This document shows positions 1 through 6,742 of a stretch of DNA of 56,944 nt, piece by piece. The position numbers were made by a program, and so were the translations under genes. Numbering within the stretch: position 1 is the stretch's first letter; each line of letters begins with the position of its first letter. Below the pieces are notes generated by a model, which worked only from the letters and a program-made list of their open reading frames with translations, was not told where the DNA came from and made no database searches. This DNA comes from Anaerovibrio lipolyticus LB2005 (lineage in GTDB: Bacteria > Bacillota > Negativicutes > Selenomonadales > Selenomonadaceae), in contig NZ_JHYA01000014.1 of assembly GCF_000621545.1 (NCBI RefSeq), positions 1 through 56,944 of the forward strand, read 5' to 3'.

Positions 1-39
1 TATTAGCGTCGGCGTAATTTAACCACCTACGGGTCGGTC
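1..39. repeat. Left terminal inverted repeat of the IS21 element
   Basis: Matches the reverse complement of 2347-2385 with about three quarters identity and one single-base offset. Shared blocks are TTAG, GTCGGC, CCAC and GGGTCGGTC. Confidence 0.75.
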
Positions 40-138
40 GTCATAGCCATTTCAGAGTCAGTCTAAAATGACCAATACAACAGTCAGCTTTGTTGACCAA
101 TAACCCAGCTTCGGCTGTTAGTTAGCCTTATCTAAACA

Positions 139-930
139 CTATTTATCTTCATTGTTCAGATTGTCAACCTGAACATTTACTACTTTGAGCTTCCGGCCAC
201 GGTAACTTTTTCCCTTAAGGTTAAAGACTATGGCGTTATCAAATATACGGTCCAGTGAGCAGAGAAGAGCATCTTCCTCCTCAAAGCACTCCTTCCACTG
301 GGATGGCTGCTTATTACTTGTAAATACCGTATTGAACATGCCCTCTTTATTATACCGTCTGTCAATTACATCAAAGAATAGCATTGTATTTTCCTTGTCG
401 AATTTACAATGGCCAATCTCATCTATAATTAGACATTGGTATCTAACAAGGGTATTAACACAGCTGGCTGTTGAACCGGATTTTCTTGCTCTGTTGAATT
501 TATCCCTCAGCTCAGTTGCCTTAATAAAATATACTTTTATTCTGCGCTGCGCGCATTCATAACCATATGCTTGGGCAAGATGAGTTTTACCAATACCAGG
601 TGGGCCTACAAATGTAATATTGGAGCCAGAGTAAAGTGTTGCCAAACTGCTTATGCCTTTTATACGCTCCACATCCTGTCCCCTTATACGTGTGAAGTCG
701 AAGTTATCAAAGGTTTTCGGAGCACTTTTAGGCAATCTGCTTTTGTTTAATATATCCTGAACCATGGCTGCATCTTTTTTAGTCGAAAGATACGTGAAAA
801 GATGTGACAAGGCTTCCATTGTTTCTGCTGTATAGTTTCCATCCACGGCAATCTTTGCAAGCTCAGCTCCGCAGAGATCAATCTTGAGGTTTACACAACA
901 GTCATTAATATTTTCAAACATATCAGTCAT
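139..930 (-). CDS. istB: IS21 transposition helper ATPase IstB
   Basis: AAA+ ATPase that assists the IstA transposase in target selection. A Walker A motif GPPGIGKT lies near residue 110, followed by a Walker B-like LIIDEIG. The length of 263 aa fits IstB (about 250). I choose the ATG at 930, about 8 bases after GGAGGA, rather than a GTG at 951; this gives an ATGACTGA overlap with the istA stop, the coupled arrangement typical of IS21. The reading frame is intact, so the element could be active. Confidence 0.9.
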   Translation of the reverse strand: MTDMFENINDCCVNLKIDLCGAELAKIAVDGNYTAETMEALSHLFTYLSTKKDAAMVQDILNKSRLPKSAPKTFDNFDFTRIRGQDVERIKGISSLATLYSGSNITFVGPPGIGKTHLAQAYGYECAQRRIKVYFIKATELRDKFNRARKSGSTASCVNTLVRYQCLIIDEIGHCKFDKENTMLFFDVIDRRYNKEGMFNTVFTSNKQPSQWKECFEEEDALLCSLDRIFDNAIVFNLKGKSYRGRKLKVVNVQVDNLNNEDK

Positions 931-2245
931 TCCACATATCCTCCGTATCACCGAAATTGAATTTATCGAATGTTACAGAGCTTTCATGAGGAAGCTGACG
1001 TATAGTGGTTTTTACTTTTGCTGTAGGAAATTCTTCAGGTTGTTCAATATTTTCATACTGTCCAATACAAAATGAATCCTTACGGCTCCATGTAACATCA
1101 TGAGTAGTAAGGTGCTGCTTTAAGTCATCTGAATAGATGTATAGCTTGTCACCCTGCCTCATCACCCTTGCAAGCCTCCTGGTATAGGTATATGGTACAC
1201 CAAAGCGCCTGCTCTCATAGTTTACAAAGCCATCGAAGCTAATCGTTCGAAGCGGTGCTAAATAAAATTTAAGGTTATCGCTGAGCTCCAGTGCATGAAG
1301 AAAGCATGAACATTTTGTTGCATGTATATCAGCAGGTTTGCCCTCAAGAAATGTACGGTAAACGTTATTCTTGTTATCACACCAATTAAGTGCTGCCATA
1401 TTGAGGTCAGTTATGTTCAGAAATTCCCTTCCTGCAAGGAAGTTATCCTTTACGAACCTGACTAGGCGCTCCACACGTCCCTTGGTAAATGGATGTCTGG
1501 GCTTACATAGCTTGGTCTTAAAGCCAACAGTATTCATAAAGTCTTCATAGTCATTGTTCCAGATAGGATGGCCTTCAATATCGCGTTTTAAAACAACACT
1601 TTTCATGTTGTCTGTAAGGATATATTCCGGAACCCCAAGCCGGTCAAATGCCCTTACCAGACCAATGAATAGATTCTCCTGTTTGGCACTGGAGAAAAAC
1701 TCTATATAGGCTGAGCAGCAGTGGTGGCAAACAACGGCAAAGCATGCTACTTGGTATTCTTTGCCCAATGGATCAACAACCTTGGTAAAGCCCCAGTCCA
1801 TCTGGAATGCTTCTCCTGGTTGTGTGTTATACCGTCTACCACGACTGCCTTGAGGGGCCACTAAAATACGTTTAGCAGGAACAAGGTCTTTATTGCTGGA
1901 TATATAGTTTTTTACAATAGTAAGACCGCCAGTGAAACCTTCTTTCTTAAGCTCGGAGAAGATAACAGCTGAGTTTGTTACTCCTTGCTTCAAGTACGTA
2001 TTAATAACTTCTTTAAACGCATCAAGTTTCCCTTTACGCTTAACACATGGTAATTTAGATTTGATACCGTTTTGGAAGCCATTCTTTTTTAGAGTACGCA
2101 GCTTGCTGCGAGATAATCCAGTTAATCTGCCAAGCTCTGCAAGATTTACCTTATCTAAAGGTATATTGTGGCCTGCTTTGGCTTCCATTACTTCTAAGGC
2201 TTGTGCTATAATTGGCACTAAGCCATTACCTTTTATATCATTCAA
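923..2245 (-). CDS. istA: IS21 DDE transposase IstA
   Basis: Transposase of 440 aa. An N-terminal helix-turn-helix (around GLSRSKLRTLKKNG) is followed by an rve/DDE integrase core with the acidic residues visible in QMDWGF, LTDNMK and KGRVERLVR. Family knowledge: IstA binds the terminal repeats and performs strand transfer with IstB. The ATG at 2245 is preceded by AAGGAG at about 9 bases. No frameshift or stop interrupts it. It is transcribed away from mqsR. Confidence 0.93.
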   Translation of the reverse strand: MNDIKGNGLVPIIAQALEVMEAKAGHNIPLDKVNLAELGRLTGLSRSKLRTLKKNGFQNGIKSKLPCVKRKGKLDAFKEVINTYLKQGVTNSAVIFSELKKEGFTGGLTIVKNYISSNKDLVPAKRILVAPQGSRGRRYNTQPGEAFQMDWGFTKVVDPLGKEYQVACFAVVCHHCCSAYIEFFSSAKQENLFIGLVRAFDRLGVPEYILTDNMKSVVLKRDIEGHPIWNNDYEDFMNTVGFKTKLCKPRHPFTKGRVERLVRFVKDNFLAGREFLNITDLNMAALNWCDNKNNVYRTFLEGKPADIHATKCSCFLHALELSDNLKFYLAPLRTISFDGFVNYESRRFGVPYTYTRRLARVMRQGDKLYIYSDDLKQHLTTHDVTWSRKDSFCIGQYENIEQPEEFPTAKVKTTIRQLPHESSVTFDKFNFGDTEDMWND

Positions 2246-2346
2246 ATTGTCTCCTTCCAGCTGGGTTAATTGGTCACTATCCAGTTTAGAGGAAACGAAT
2301 GAAAAAAGGAATGGCTATTTATATACCGACTAAAATTGGTGAATTT

Positions 2347-2385
2347 TGACCGACCCTGAGTGGCTAATTTCGGCCGACTCTAACA
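2347..2385. repeat. Right terminal inverted repeat of the IS21 element
   Basis: Partner of the repeat at 1-39. It ends in CTAACA, which I take as the element terminus. It replaces whatever leader mqsR originally had. Confidence 0.75.
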
Positions 2386-2387
2386 AA

Positions 2388-2690
2388 ATGCCTAATGTCG
2401 TTGATAAATTTACTCCTACATACGATTTGGATGCGTTTAAAAGGTCTAAAATCGAAATTAAAATAGCTGCAATGCGTGGAGCGGCGGCTCTAGGGTTTGG
2501 TCGAACAGATATATATGCTGCAATAAAGACCATGAATAAAACGCACTTTTATAAGTCAATGACATCATATCAAAATCATCGAATTTGGCAGGATGTTTAT
2601 CATGTTCCATACTCTGGCATTACGTTGTATATAAAATTCACTAAAGGAACGCTTACTGAATTTACTCTTCTATCCTTTAAAGAGAAGTGA
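2388..2690 (+). CDS. mqsR: MqsR-family mRNA interferase toxin
   Basis: About 100 aa, the usual MqsR length. The strongest signature is HFYKSMTSY...IWQDVY and the C-terminal SFKEK, which closely follows E. coli MqsR (DFYKSMTTY, IWQDVY, SFKEK). MqsR is a ribosome-independent endoribonuclease cutting at GCU. I start at ATG 2388 because the longer TTG-initiated frame (2346) runs through the IS terminal repeat. The IS21 end lies two bases upstream, so no Shine-Dalgarno sequence or native promoter remains, and expression is probably weak or IS-driven. The antitoxin gene follows 10 bases later. Confidence 0.88.
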   Translation: MPNVVDKFTPTYDLDAFKRSKIEIKIAAMRGAAALGFGRTDIYAAIKTMNKTHFYKSMTSYQNHRIWQDVYHVPYSGITLYIKFTKGTLTEFTLLSFKEK

Positions 2691-2700
2691 GGTGTTATAC

Positions 2701-3096
2701 ATGGAAAACGTAAAATATGATGTTGAAACCGGCGAGAAGTTAATTCGTGATGTGCGAGAAGTCACAATAACTTATCAAGGTTATAGTAAAACCTTTCCAA
2801 TGCCTGGCTGGTACCCTGAGGGCAATGATGAGGGCACATTTACTGATGATGACATGAAAACCTATGATAGGGCATTAAATCAATTAAAGGCAGAGGCGGA
2901 AAATTTATTACTTCCTACGGATATTCGTGCCATTCGCAAGAAATTAAAACTCACGCAGGTACAGGCCGGAACCATATTAGGTGGAGGAAAAAAAGCTTTT
3001 CAAAAATATGAAAGTGGTGAAATACTCCCCAGCAGAGCTATTTCAAATCTATTAAAGATTCTTTCCAAGGAACCAAGTTTATTAAATTTATTGTAA
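2701..3096 (+). CDS. mqsA: MqsA-like antitoxin lacking the zinc-binding cysteines
   Basis: 131 aa from ATG 2701, chosen because GAGGTG sits 6 bases upstream; an in-frame GTG at 2692 overlaps that site. The C-terminal half is an HTH_3/Xre domain (IRKKLKLTQVQAGTILGGG...FQKYESGEILPS) closely matching the MqsA DNA-binding domain. The N-terminal half has no cysteine at all, whereas E. coli MqsA binds zinc through four. It should bind the toxin through a different N-terminal fold. The order toxin-then-antitoxin is as in E. coli mqsRA. Confident as an antitoxin; N-terminal structure unknown. Confidence 0.85.
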   Translation: MENVKYDVETGEKLIRDVREVTITYQGYSKTFPMPGWYPEGNDEGTFTDDDMKTYDRALNQLKAEAENLLLPTDIRAIRKKLKLTQVQAGTILGGGKKAFQKYESGEILPSRAISNLLKILSKEPSLLNLL

Positions 3097-3135
3097 TAGT
3101 ACACACGAAAACTAAATTAATTCTTCTAAAAAACT

Positions 3136-3163
3136 GAGACAGCCTCGCGGCTGTCTCTTTTTA
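3136..3163 (+). terminator. Rho-independent terminator after mqsRA
   Basis: GAGACAGC and GCTGTCTC arms enclose a short loop and are followed by a run of T. It lies 40 bases after the antitoxin stop. Confidence 0.9.
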
Positions 3164-3300
3164 TTATGAAAAAACTACTACTAAAAGTATAGTTTTTTCA
3201 TTCCATTGAAAAAACTATGAAAAATACTTATGTTTCGGTCAACTTATTTGATGCATATTACTCAAACAAGTTTGAAGGCATTTTTTACAGCACGAAAAAA
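3164..3300. other. Intergenic spacer with a small AT-rich hairpin
   Basis: The stretch 3097-3412 between mqsA and the small minus-strand gene holds two terminators. Between them I see only an AT-rich imperfect hairpin (CTAAAAGTATAGTTTTTTCAT, then GAAAAAACTATG) and no ORF with a ribosome site. Confidence 0.5.
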
Positions 3301-3341
3301 ACGGGATTGCTTATGTACCAAGGGGCACAAAACAATCCCGT
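3301..3341 (-). terminator. Terminator of the small membrane protein gene, possibly bidirectional
   Basis: ACGGGATTG and CAATCCCGT arms are separated by 23 bases. Runs of A lie on the left (T on the minus strand) and T on the right, so it could serve both strands. Confidence 0.7.
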
Positions 3342-3412
3342 CGTTTTTAGAACACTATATTAAAATGGGGGGTAGAAATAACTGGATGCTTGCCGTATAA
3401 TTAGCTTGTATA

Positions 3413-3610
3413 TTAAAGGCAAATAGCTAAAGCAGTTCCTACCACCAAAGCTGCAAAGGTACCAATGCGTAACTCGTGAATACCAAGGCGATAGCTGAGA
3501 TCACTCTCTTTTACAGAGTGGAAAGCCTCACCCTCCAAGAAACTATAATGATGGGTATTAACGTTCATTAACAAACGCTCCATGTTGGAAAGTCTTACTG
3601 CTGCTTTCAT
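3413..3610 (-). CDS. Small protein with C-terminal membrane segment, unknown function
   Basis: 65 aa. It looks genuine because AAAGGAGGAA lies about 7 bases before its ATG and a terminator follows. The last ~17 residues (IGTFAALVVGTALAICL) form a single hydrophobic helix, suggesting a tail-anchored small membrane protein; the rest is soluble and mixed in charge. It is divergent from the AraC regulator at 3739, and the 128-base gap holds direct repeats that may be that regulator's site. No family recognised. Confidence 0.6.
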   Translation of the reverse strand: MKAAVRLSNMERLLMNVNTHHYSFLEGEAFHSVKESDLSYRLGIHELRIGTFAALVVGTALAICL

Positions 3611-3692
3611 GGCTGATTCCTCCTTTAAAAATTCTATTGTTTTCTTATTGTGATTACATTATATATTGTAAAATCTGAGCTTTCTGCCTTTT

Positions 3693-3726
3693 ATACGACA
3701 AAAAATGTTCTCTATGCGACAGAAAA
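3693..3726 (+). promoter_or_regulatory. Direct repeats, possible AraC-type operator
   Basis: ATACGACAAAAAA (3693) and ATGCGACAGAAAA (3714) are direct repeats 21 bases apart, two helical turns, the geometry AraC-family proteins favour. The second overlaps the ribosome site of the regulator gene, so binding could repress it. Inference from pattern only. Confidence 0.45.
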
Positions 3727-3738
3727 GGGAGATTTTTT

Positions 3739-4629
3739 ATGATTAAGAAAATGACTACAATCCGTATAATGGCGGACAAGGAAAAAGAGCAAATGCATGA
3801 CAATCCCCTTTTTCCTTGTAGCAGTTATTGCATTGAATGGAATAGAGGAGGTATTCAATCATTACCATGGCATTGGCATCGTGAGCTGGAATTTATGTAT
3901 GTTTCATCTGGCCGCGCTGTAGTTGAATATGCAGGTAAAAGGGCAATAGTAGAAGCAGGAAATGGCTTTTTTTGCAATTCCAGGGTATTGCACAGATATG
4001 CGCTGGATGGGGAACGGTGTCAGCTATATTGCATCTTGTTTGATGAGAAATTCATAAGCGGTGGCATTGCAAATGTTATTTATAAAAAATATGTTAAGCC
4101 AATTGTCACCGATGAAATGTTTTCAGGGAAATATTTACACACCGATGTAAAAAGGGAACGGGATGTCATAATTAATATAAGAAGAGCATTTATTGCTGCC
4201 CAAAAAGAAATTTTCGGCTTTGAGCTTGATCTTAGGTATAATATAGGCAAAGCCTTGGCTATATTAAGTGACCATCCAACAGCTTCAAGGATAGGCTATA
4301 CAACACCACAAATGGAAAGAATAAAGCTGATGGTGGACTATATTCATGGTCATTATGGTGATCAGATATCTGTTGAGGATTTGGCAGCTCAGGCTGGAAT
4401 AAGTGAGCGGGAGGCCCAGCGGTGTTTCCAGTCCATATTCAATATGTCGCCACGTCAGTATATACAAAATTACCGGTTACAGGTGGCCGAGGAAATGCTT
4501 TTGGAATCCAATGAGTCAATTCTATCTATTGGCATGGCATGTGGATATTATAACCCAAGTCATTTCAGCAAGGCCTTTCGCTTGTATAGGGGCTGCAGTC
4601 CCCATGCATTTAGGCAGCAAAACAGTTAA
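3739..4629 (+). CDS. AraC-family transcriptional regulator with cupin sensor domain
   Basis: 296 aa. The N-terminal ~110 residues fit an AraC-type cupin (WHWHRELEFMYVSSGRAVVEYAG, then HRYALDG), which normally binds a small ligand. The C-terminal ~100 residues contain two helix-turn-helix units (ISVEDLAAQAGISEREAQRCF and ILSIGMACGYYNPSHFSKAF). The ATG follows AAAGGGAGA. The ligand is unknown. The divergent small membrane gene is the most obvious target, as is autoregulation through the direct repeats upstream. Confidence 0.88.
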   Translation: MIKKMTTIRIMADKEKEQMHDNPLFPCSSYCIEWNRGGIQSLPWHWHRELEFMYVSSGRAVVEYAGKRAIVEAGNGFFCNSRVLHRYALDGERCQLYCILFDEKFISGGIANVIYKKYVKPIVTDEMFSGKYLHTDVKRERDVIINIRRAFIAAQKEIFGFELDLRYNIGKALAILSDHPTASRIGYTTPQMERIKLMVDYIHGHYGDQISVEDLAAQAGISEREAQRCFQSIFNMSPRQYIQNYRLQVAEEMLLESNESILSIGMACGYYNPSHFSKAFRLYRGCSPHAFRQQNS

Positions 4630-4665
4630 TACAATGCTAACTACATATTAAGGAGAAAAGTGGAA

Positions 4666-5463
4666 ATGATTGTAGAAATAATTAGTGTGGGAACAGAGCT
4701 CCTTTTGGGCAATATCGTCAATACAAATGCTCAGTTTATCTCAAAGGAGCTGGCAAAGCTGGGTATGGAATGCTACTACCAGACTGTGGTGGGAGACAAT
4801 CCTGACCGGATAAAAAGTGCTTTGGATGTGGCCTTTTCCCGTGGTGACATGGTTATTCTCACTGGTGGTTTGGGACCTACCAAGGATGACCTTACCAAGG
4901 AAATGCTTATGGACTATTTTCATAAGGAAGTTGTTCTTGATGAAAAGGCTTGGGAAATGATGAAGGAACGCATGACCCGCAGTGGCTTTACCCAGTTCAG
5001 TGACAGCCAGAAAAAGCAGGCCTACGTACCAAAGAATTCCATTATAATGTACAATCATAACGGTACTGCACCCGGCTGTATTATGGAAAATAATGGCAAG
5101 TATTGTATGCTGTTTCCGGGGCCTCCAAAGGAAATGCAGCCAATGTTTAAGGAATATGGCGTACCTTATCTCCGGAAATTTAGTGATAAGGTATTTGTTT
5201 CTATGGATATAAAAATGATGAGCCGTGATGAAGTATCGGTAACAATCGTTGGTGAAGGACCATGTGCTGAGCGGTTAGGTGACCTGTGCGACAACGAAAA
5301 TCCAACGGTAGCCACTTATGCCAAAGAGGATGGCTGTCTTATTCGCATAACTGCAGCAGCTCAAAATCGTGAAGAGGCACTAAAGCTAATCGAGCCAATC
5401 CTTGAAAAGTGTAAAAAGGCCTTGGGAGAAAAATATATAAAGAAGGTATTTGAGGATAAATAA
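4666..5463 (+). CDS. cinA: CinA-like MoaB/MptB-fold protein, short form
   Basis: About 265 aa from ATG 4666 (AGGAG about 10 bases upstream; the GTG at 4660 is too close). It begins EIISVGTELLLGNIVNTN and has GGLGPTKDD, PGPPKEM and an SRDEVSVTIVGEGP linker, the features of the N-terminal domain of competence/damage-inducible protein CinA. Full CinA is about 410 aa with a C-terminal PncC nicotinamide-nucleotide amidase domain; that domain is absent, since the frame stops before the two tRNA genes. Family knowledge: the N-terminal domain has ADP-ribose/NMN-related pyrophosphatase activity in some homologues. Confidence 0.88.
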   Translation: MIVEIISVGTELLLGNIVNTNAQFISKELAKLGMECYYQTVVGDNPDRIKSALDVAFSRGDMVILTGGLGPTKDDLTKEMLMDYFHKEVVLDEKAWEMMKERMTRSGFTQFSDSQKKQAYVPKNSIIMYNHNGTAPGCIMENNGKYCMLFPGPPKEMQPMFKEYGVPYLRKFSDKVFVSMDIKMMSRDEVSVTIVGEGPCAERLGDLCDNENPTVATYAKEDGCLIRITAAAQNREEALKLIEPILEKCKKALGEKYIKKVFEDK

Positions 5464-5503
5464 TATTATCCATGTAAAAGATTACATTTTTTCATATTTT
5501 TTG

Positions 5504-5532
5504 TTGACACGGATATATGAAATGACTATAAT
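5504..5532 (+). promoter_or_regulatory. Consensus housekeeping promoter of the tRNA-Lys pair
   Basis: TTGACA (5504-5509), a 17-base spacer and TATAAT (5527-5532): a perfect match to sigma-A consensus. The first tRNA starts 24 bases after the -10 element. Confidence 0.93.
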
Positions 5533-5555
5533 ATCAATTGTTGCGTAAAGCAAAT

Positions 5556-5631
5556 GACTCACTAGCTCAACTGGTAGAGCATCTGACTCTTAATCAGCAG
5601 GTTCGGGGTTCGAGTCCCCGGTGGGTCACCA
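5556..5631 (+). tRNA. tRNA-Lys, anticodon CTT (copy 1)
   Basis: 76 bases with encoded CCA. Acceptor GACTCAC pairs with GTGGGTC, D arm GCTC/GAGC, anticodon loop CTCTTAA (CTT), T arm CGGGG-TTCGAGT-CCCCG. Base 27/43 of the anticodon stem is a T-C mismatch. A small hairpin (ACAGGTTG...CAGCCTGT) follows and may separate the two copies. Confidence 0.96.
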
Positions 5632-5669
5632 TTGAAAATATTACAGGTTGTTTTGCAGCCTGTTTCTAT

Positions 5670-5745
5670 GACTCACTAGCTCAACTGGTAGAGCATCTGA
5701 CTCTTAATCAGCAGGTTCGGGGTTCGAGTCCCCGGTGGGTCACCA
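5670..5745 (+). tRNA. tRNA-Lys, anticodon CTT (copy 2)
   Basis: Identical in all 76 bases to the copy at 5556-5631, so a recent tandem duplication or gene conversion. Transcribed with copy 1 from the same promoter and followed by a terminator. Confidence 0.96.
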
Positions 5746-5759
5746 TTATGAATCATTAC

Positions 5760-5787
5760 AGGTTGGATATCTTCCAGCCTTTTTTTT
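5760..5787 (+). terminator. Terminator after the tRNA-Lys pair
   Basis: AGGTTGGA and TCCAGCCT arms with a tail of eight T. It separates the tRNAs from surE, whose ribosome site follows directly. Confidence 0.88.
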
Positions 5788-5806
5788 GTATATGAAAGGT
5801 GATTGT

Positions 5807-6580
5807 ATGAAGATTCTTATTACTAATGATGATGGTGTTATGTCCCCGGGAATTGAAGCCCTGGTTAAGCACCTGTACAAGGAGCATGAGGTTATTGTGG
5901 CAGCCCCTGCAAGCCAGCAGAGTGCCAAGGCTCATGCCATTACTGTGGGACAGCGTATTTATATTGATGAATATGAGCCACTTATTGAAAAATATGGTAT
6001 CAAGGCCTATGGTATCGCTGGAACCCCGGCAGACAGCGTTAAGCTGTATCTAGAAGGGGTGCTGCAGAATAATGAGGAGGAGTATCCTGATCTCGTTATT
6101 TCTGGAATCAATGATGGTTCTAATCTGGGGACTGATTTAATTTATTCGGGAACAGTTGGTGCTGCTAAGGAAGGCTTTATTCATAATATCCGCTCTATTG
6201 CAGTTTCTCTTAGCTATAACCCTATTATGACCTTTGATGAGGTGGCTAGAGAGCTGGTAAAGAAGCTGCCGGATATTTTGAATATGGAAAGAGAGGAGAA
6301 GGAATACCTTCTCAATATTAATTTTCCTGTTAAGTTAGCCAAGGATTTCAAGTGGCTGTGGGCATATCAGGGCATCAGAAATTATGAAAATGCCTATATT
6401 CCGCGGACCGATGCGGATGGAAGAATCTATTATGTTGTGGAAGGGAATATTATAGATGAAGGCAACAGCCCTATTTCTGATGTGGTTCTTTGTAATCAGG
6501 GCAATGTTACAGTTACCCCAATCCGCCTTAAGGTGGCGGATCACAAATACCTTTCAGATGTGGCAGGAAAAGAGTTGTAA
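5807..6580 (+). CDS. surE: 5'/3'-nucleotidase SurE
   Basis: 257 aa from ATG 5807 (AAAGGTG upstream). ILITNDDG at the N terminus provides the metal-binding Asp pair; SGINDGSNLGTDLIYSGTVGA is the second SurE signature. SurE is a cytoplasmic metal-dependent phosphatase of nucleoside monophosphates and short polyphosphates. Length matches the family (about 250). An upstream extension into the tRNA region is an artefact of an open frame. Confidence 0.95.
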   Translation: MKILITNDDGVMSPGIEALVKHLYKEHEVIVAAPASQQSAKAHAITVGQRIYIDEYEPLIEKYGIKAYGIAGTPADSVKLYLEGVLQNNEEEYPDLVISGINDGSNLGTDLIYSGTVGAAKEGFIHNIRSIAVSLSYNPIMTFDEVARELVKKLPDILNMEREEKEYLLNINFPVKLAKDFKWLWAYQGIRNYENAYIPRTDADGRIYYVVEGNIIDEGNSPISDVVLCNQGNVTVTPIRLKVADHKYLSDVAGKEL

Positions 6581-6622
6581 AGGTTGCATCAGGAAAATCT
6601 TTATAAAAGTCACAATACATGT

Positions 6623-6628
6623 TATAAT
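6623..6628 (+). promoter_or_regulatory. ahcY: Probable -10 element for ahcY
   Basis: TATAAT 115 bases before the ahcY start, with a weak -35 candidate (TTTATA at 6600) at a 17-base spacing. The leader then carries the mosaic hairpin repeat. Confidence 0.5.
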
Positions 6629-6633
6629 GAAAC

Positions 6634-6713
6634 GTCGGATACCTCATCCGTCAACTTCGTTGACACCGACGGCGAAGCATAGTCCTTTAGGGCTTCCCCG
6701 TAGGGGAGGGCTT
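6634..6713 (+). repeat. Mosaic hairpin repeat in the ahcY leader
   Basis: Nested palindromes: CCGTC(AACTTCGTTGACACC)GACGG contains GTCAAC-TTC-GTTGAC, followed by CCCC-GTA-GGGG inside GGGCTTCCCC...GGGGAGGGCTT. It resembles dispersed intergenic mosaic repeats common in gut Firmicutes. It lies between the promoter and the ribosome site, so it is transcribed and could affect mRNA stability. The family likeness is from memory, not searched. Confidence 0.6.
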
Positions 6714-6742
6714 ATCTTTTGTAAATTATTAGGAGGCGTATC

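Larger units (their letters stand above)
1..2385 (-). mobile_element. IS21-family insertion sequence
   Basis: Complete element with istA and istB on the minus strand, bounded by imperfect inverted repeats: about 38 bases at 1-39 match the reverse complement of 2347-2385, sharing GTCGGC, CCAC and GGGTCGGTC blocks. The right end reads ...CTAACA, giving the 5'-TG...CA-3' terminus usual for IS21; the left end shows TA at that place, so it is mutated or the true tip lies just outside the window. The target duplication cannot be checked because the left flank is missing. The right end stops two bases before the mqsR start codon. Confidence 0.88.

Noticed and set aside
2346-2387. Longer mqsR start at a TTG codon
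   Set aside because: These codons lie in the IS21 terminal repeat; the ATG at 2388 gives the normal family length.
3373-3381. A GTAGAAATA block as a fifth sigma-H-like promoter
   Set aside because: No AGGA element at the proper distance upstream and no plus-strand gene close by.
5538-5795. Open frame spanning both tRNA genes, with an internal repeated peptide
   Set aside because: The repeated peptide is just the translation of the two tRNA-Lys copies, a well-known spurious protein; no ribosome site.
6580-6742. SAH or SAM riboswitch in front of ahcY
   Set aside because: The leader is accounted for by the mosaic repeat; I see no riboswitch core or pseudoknot arrangement.
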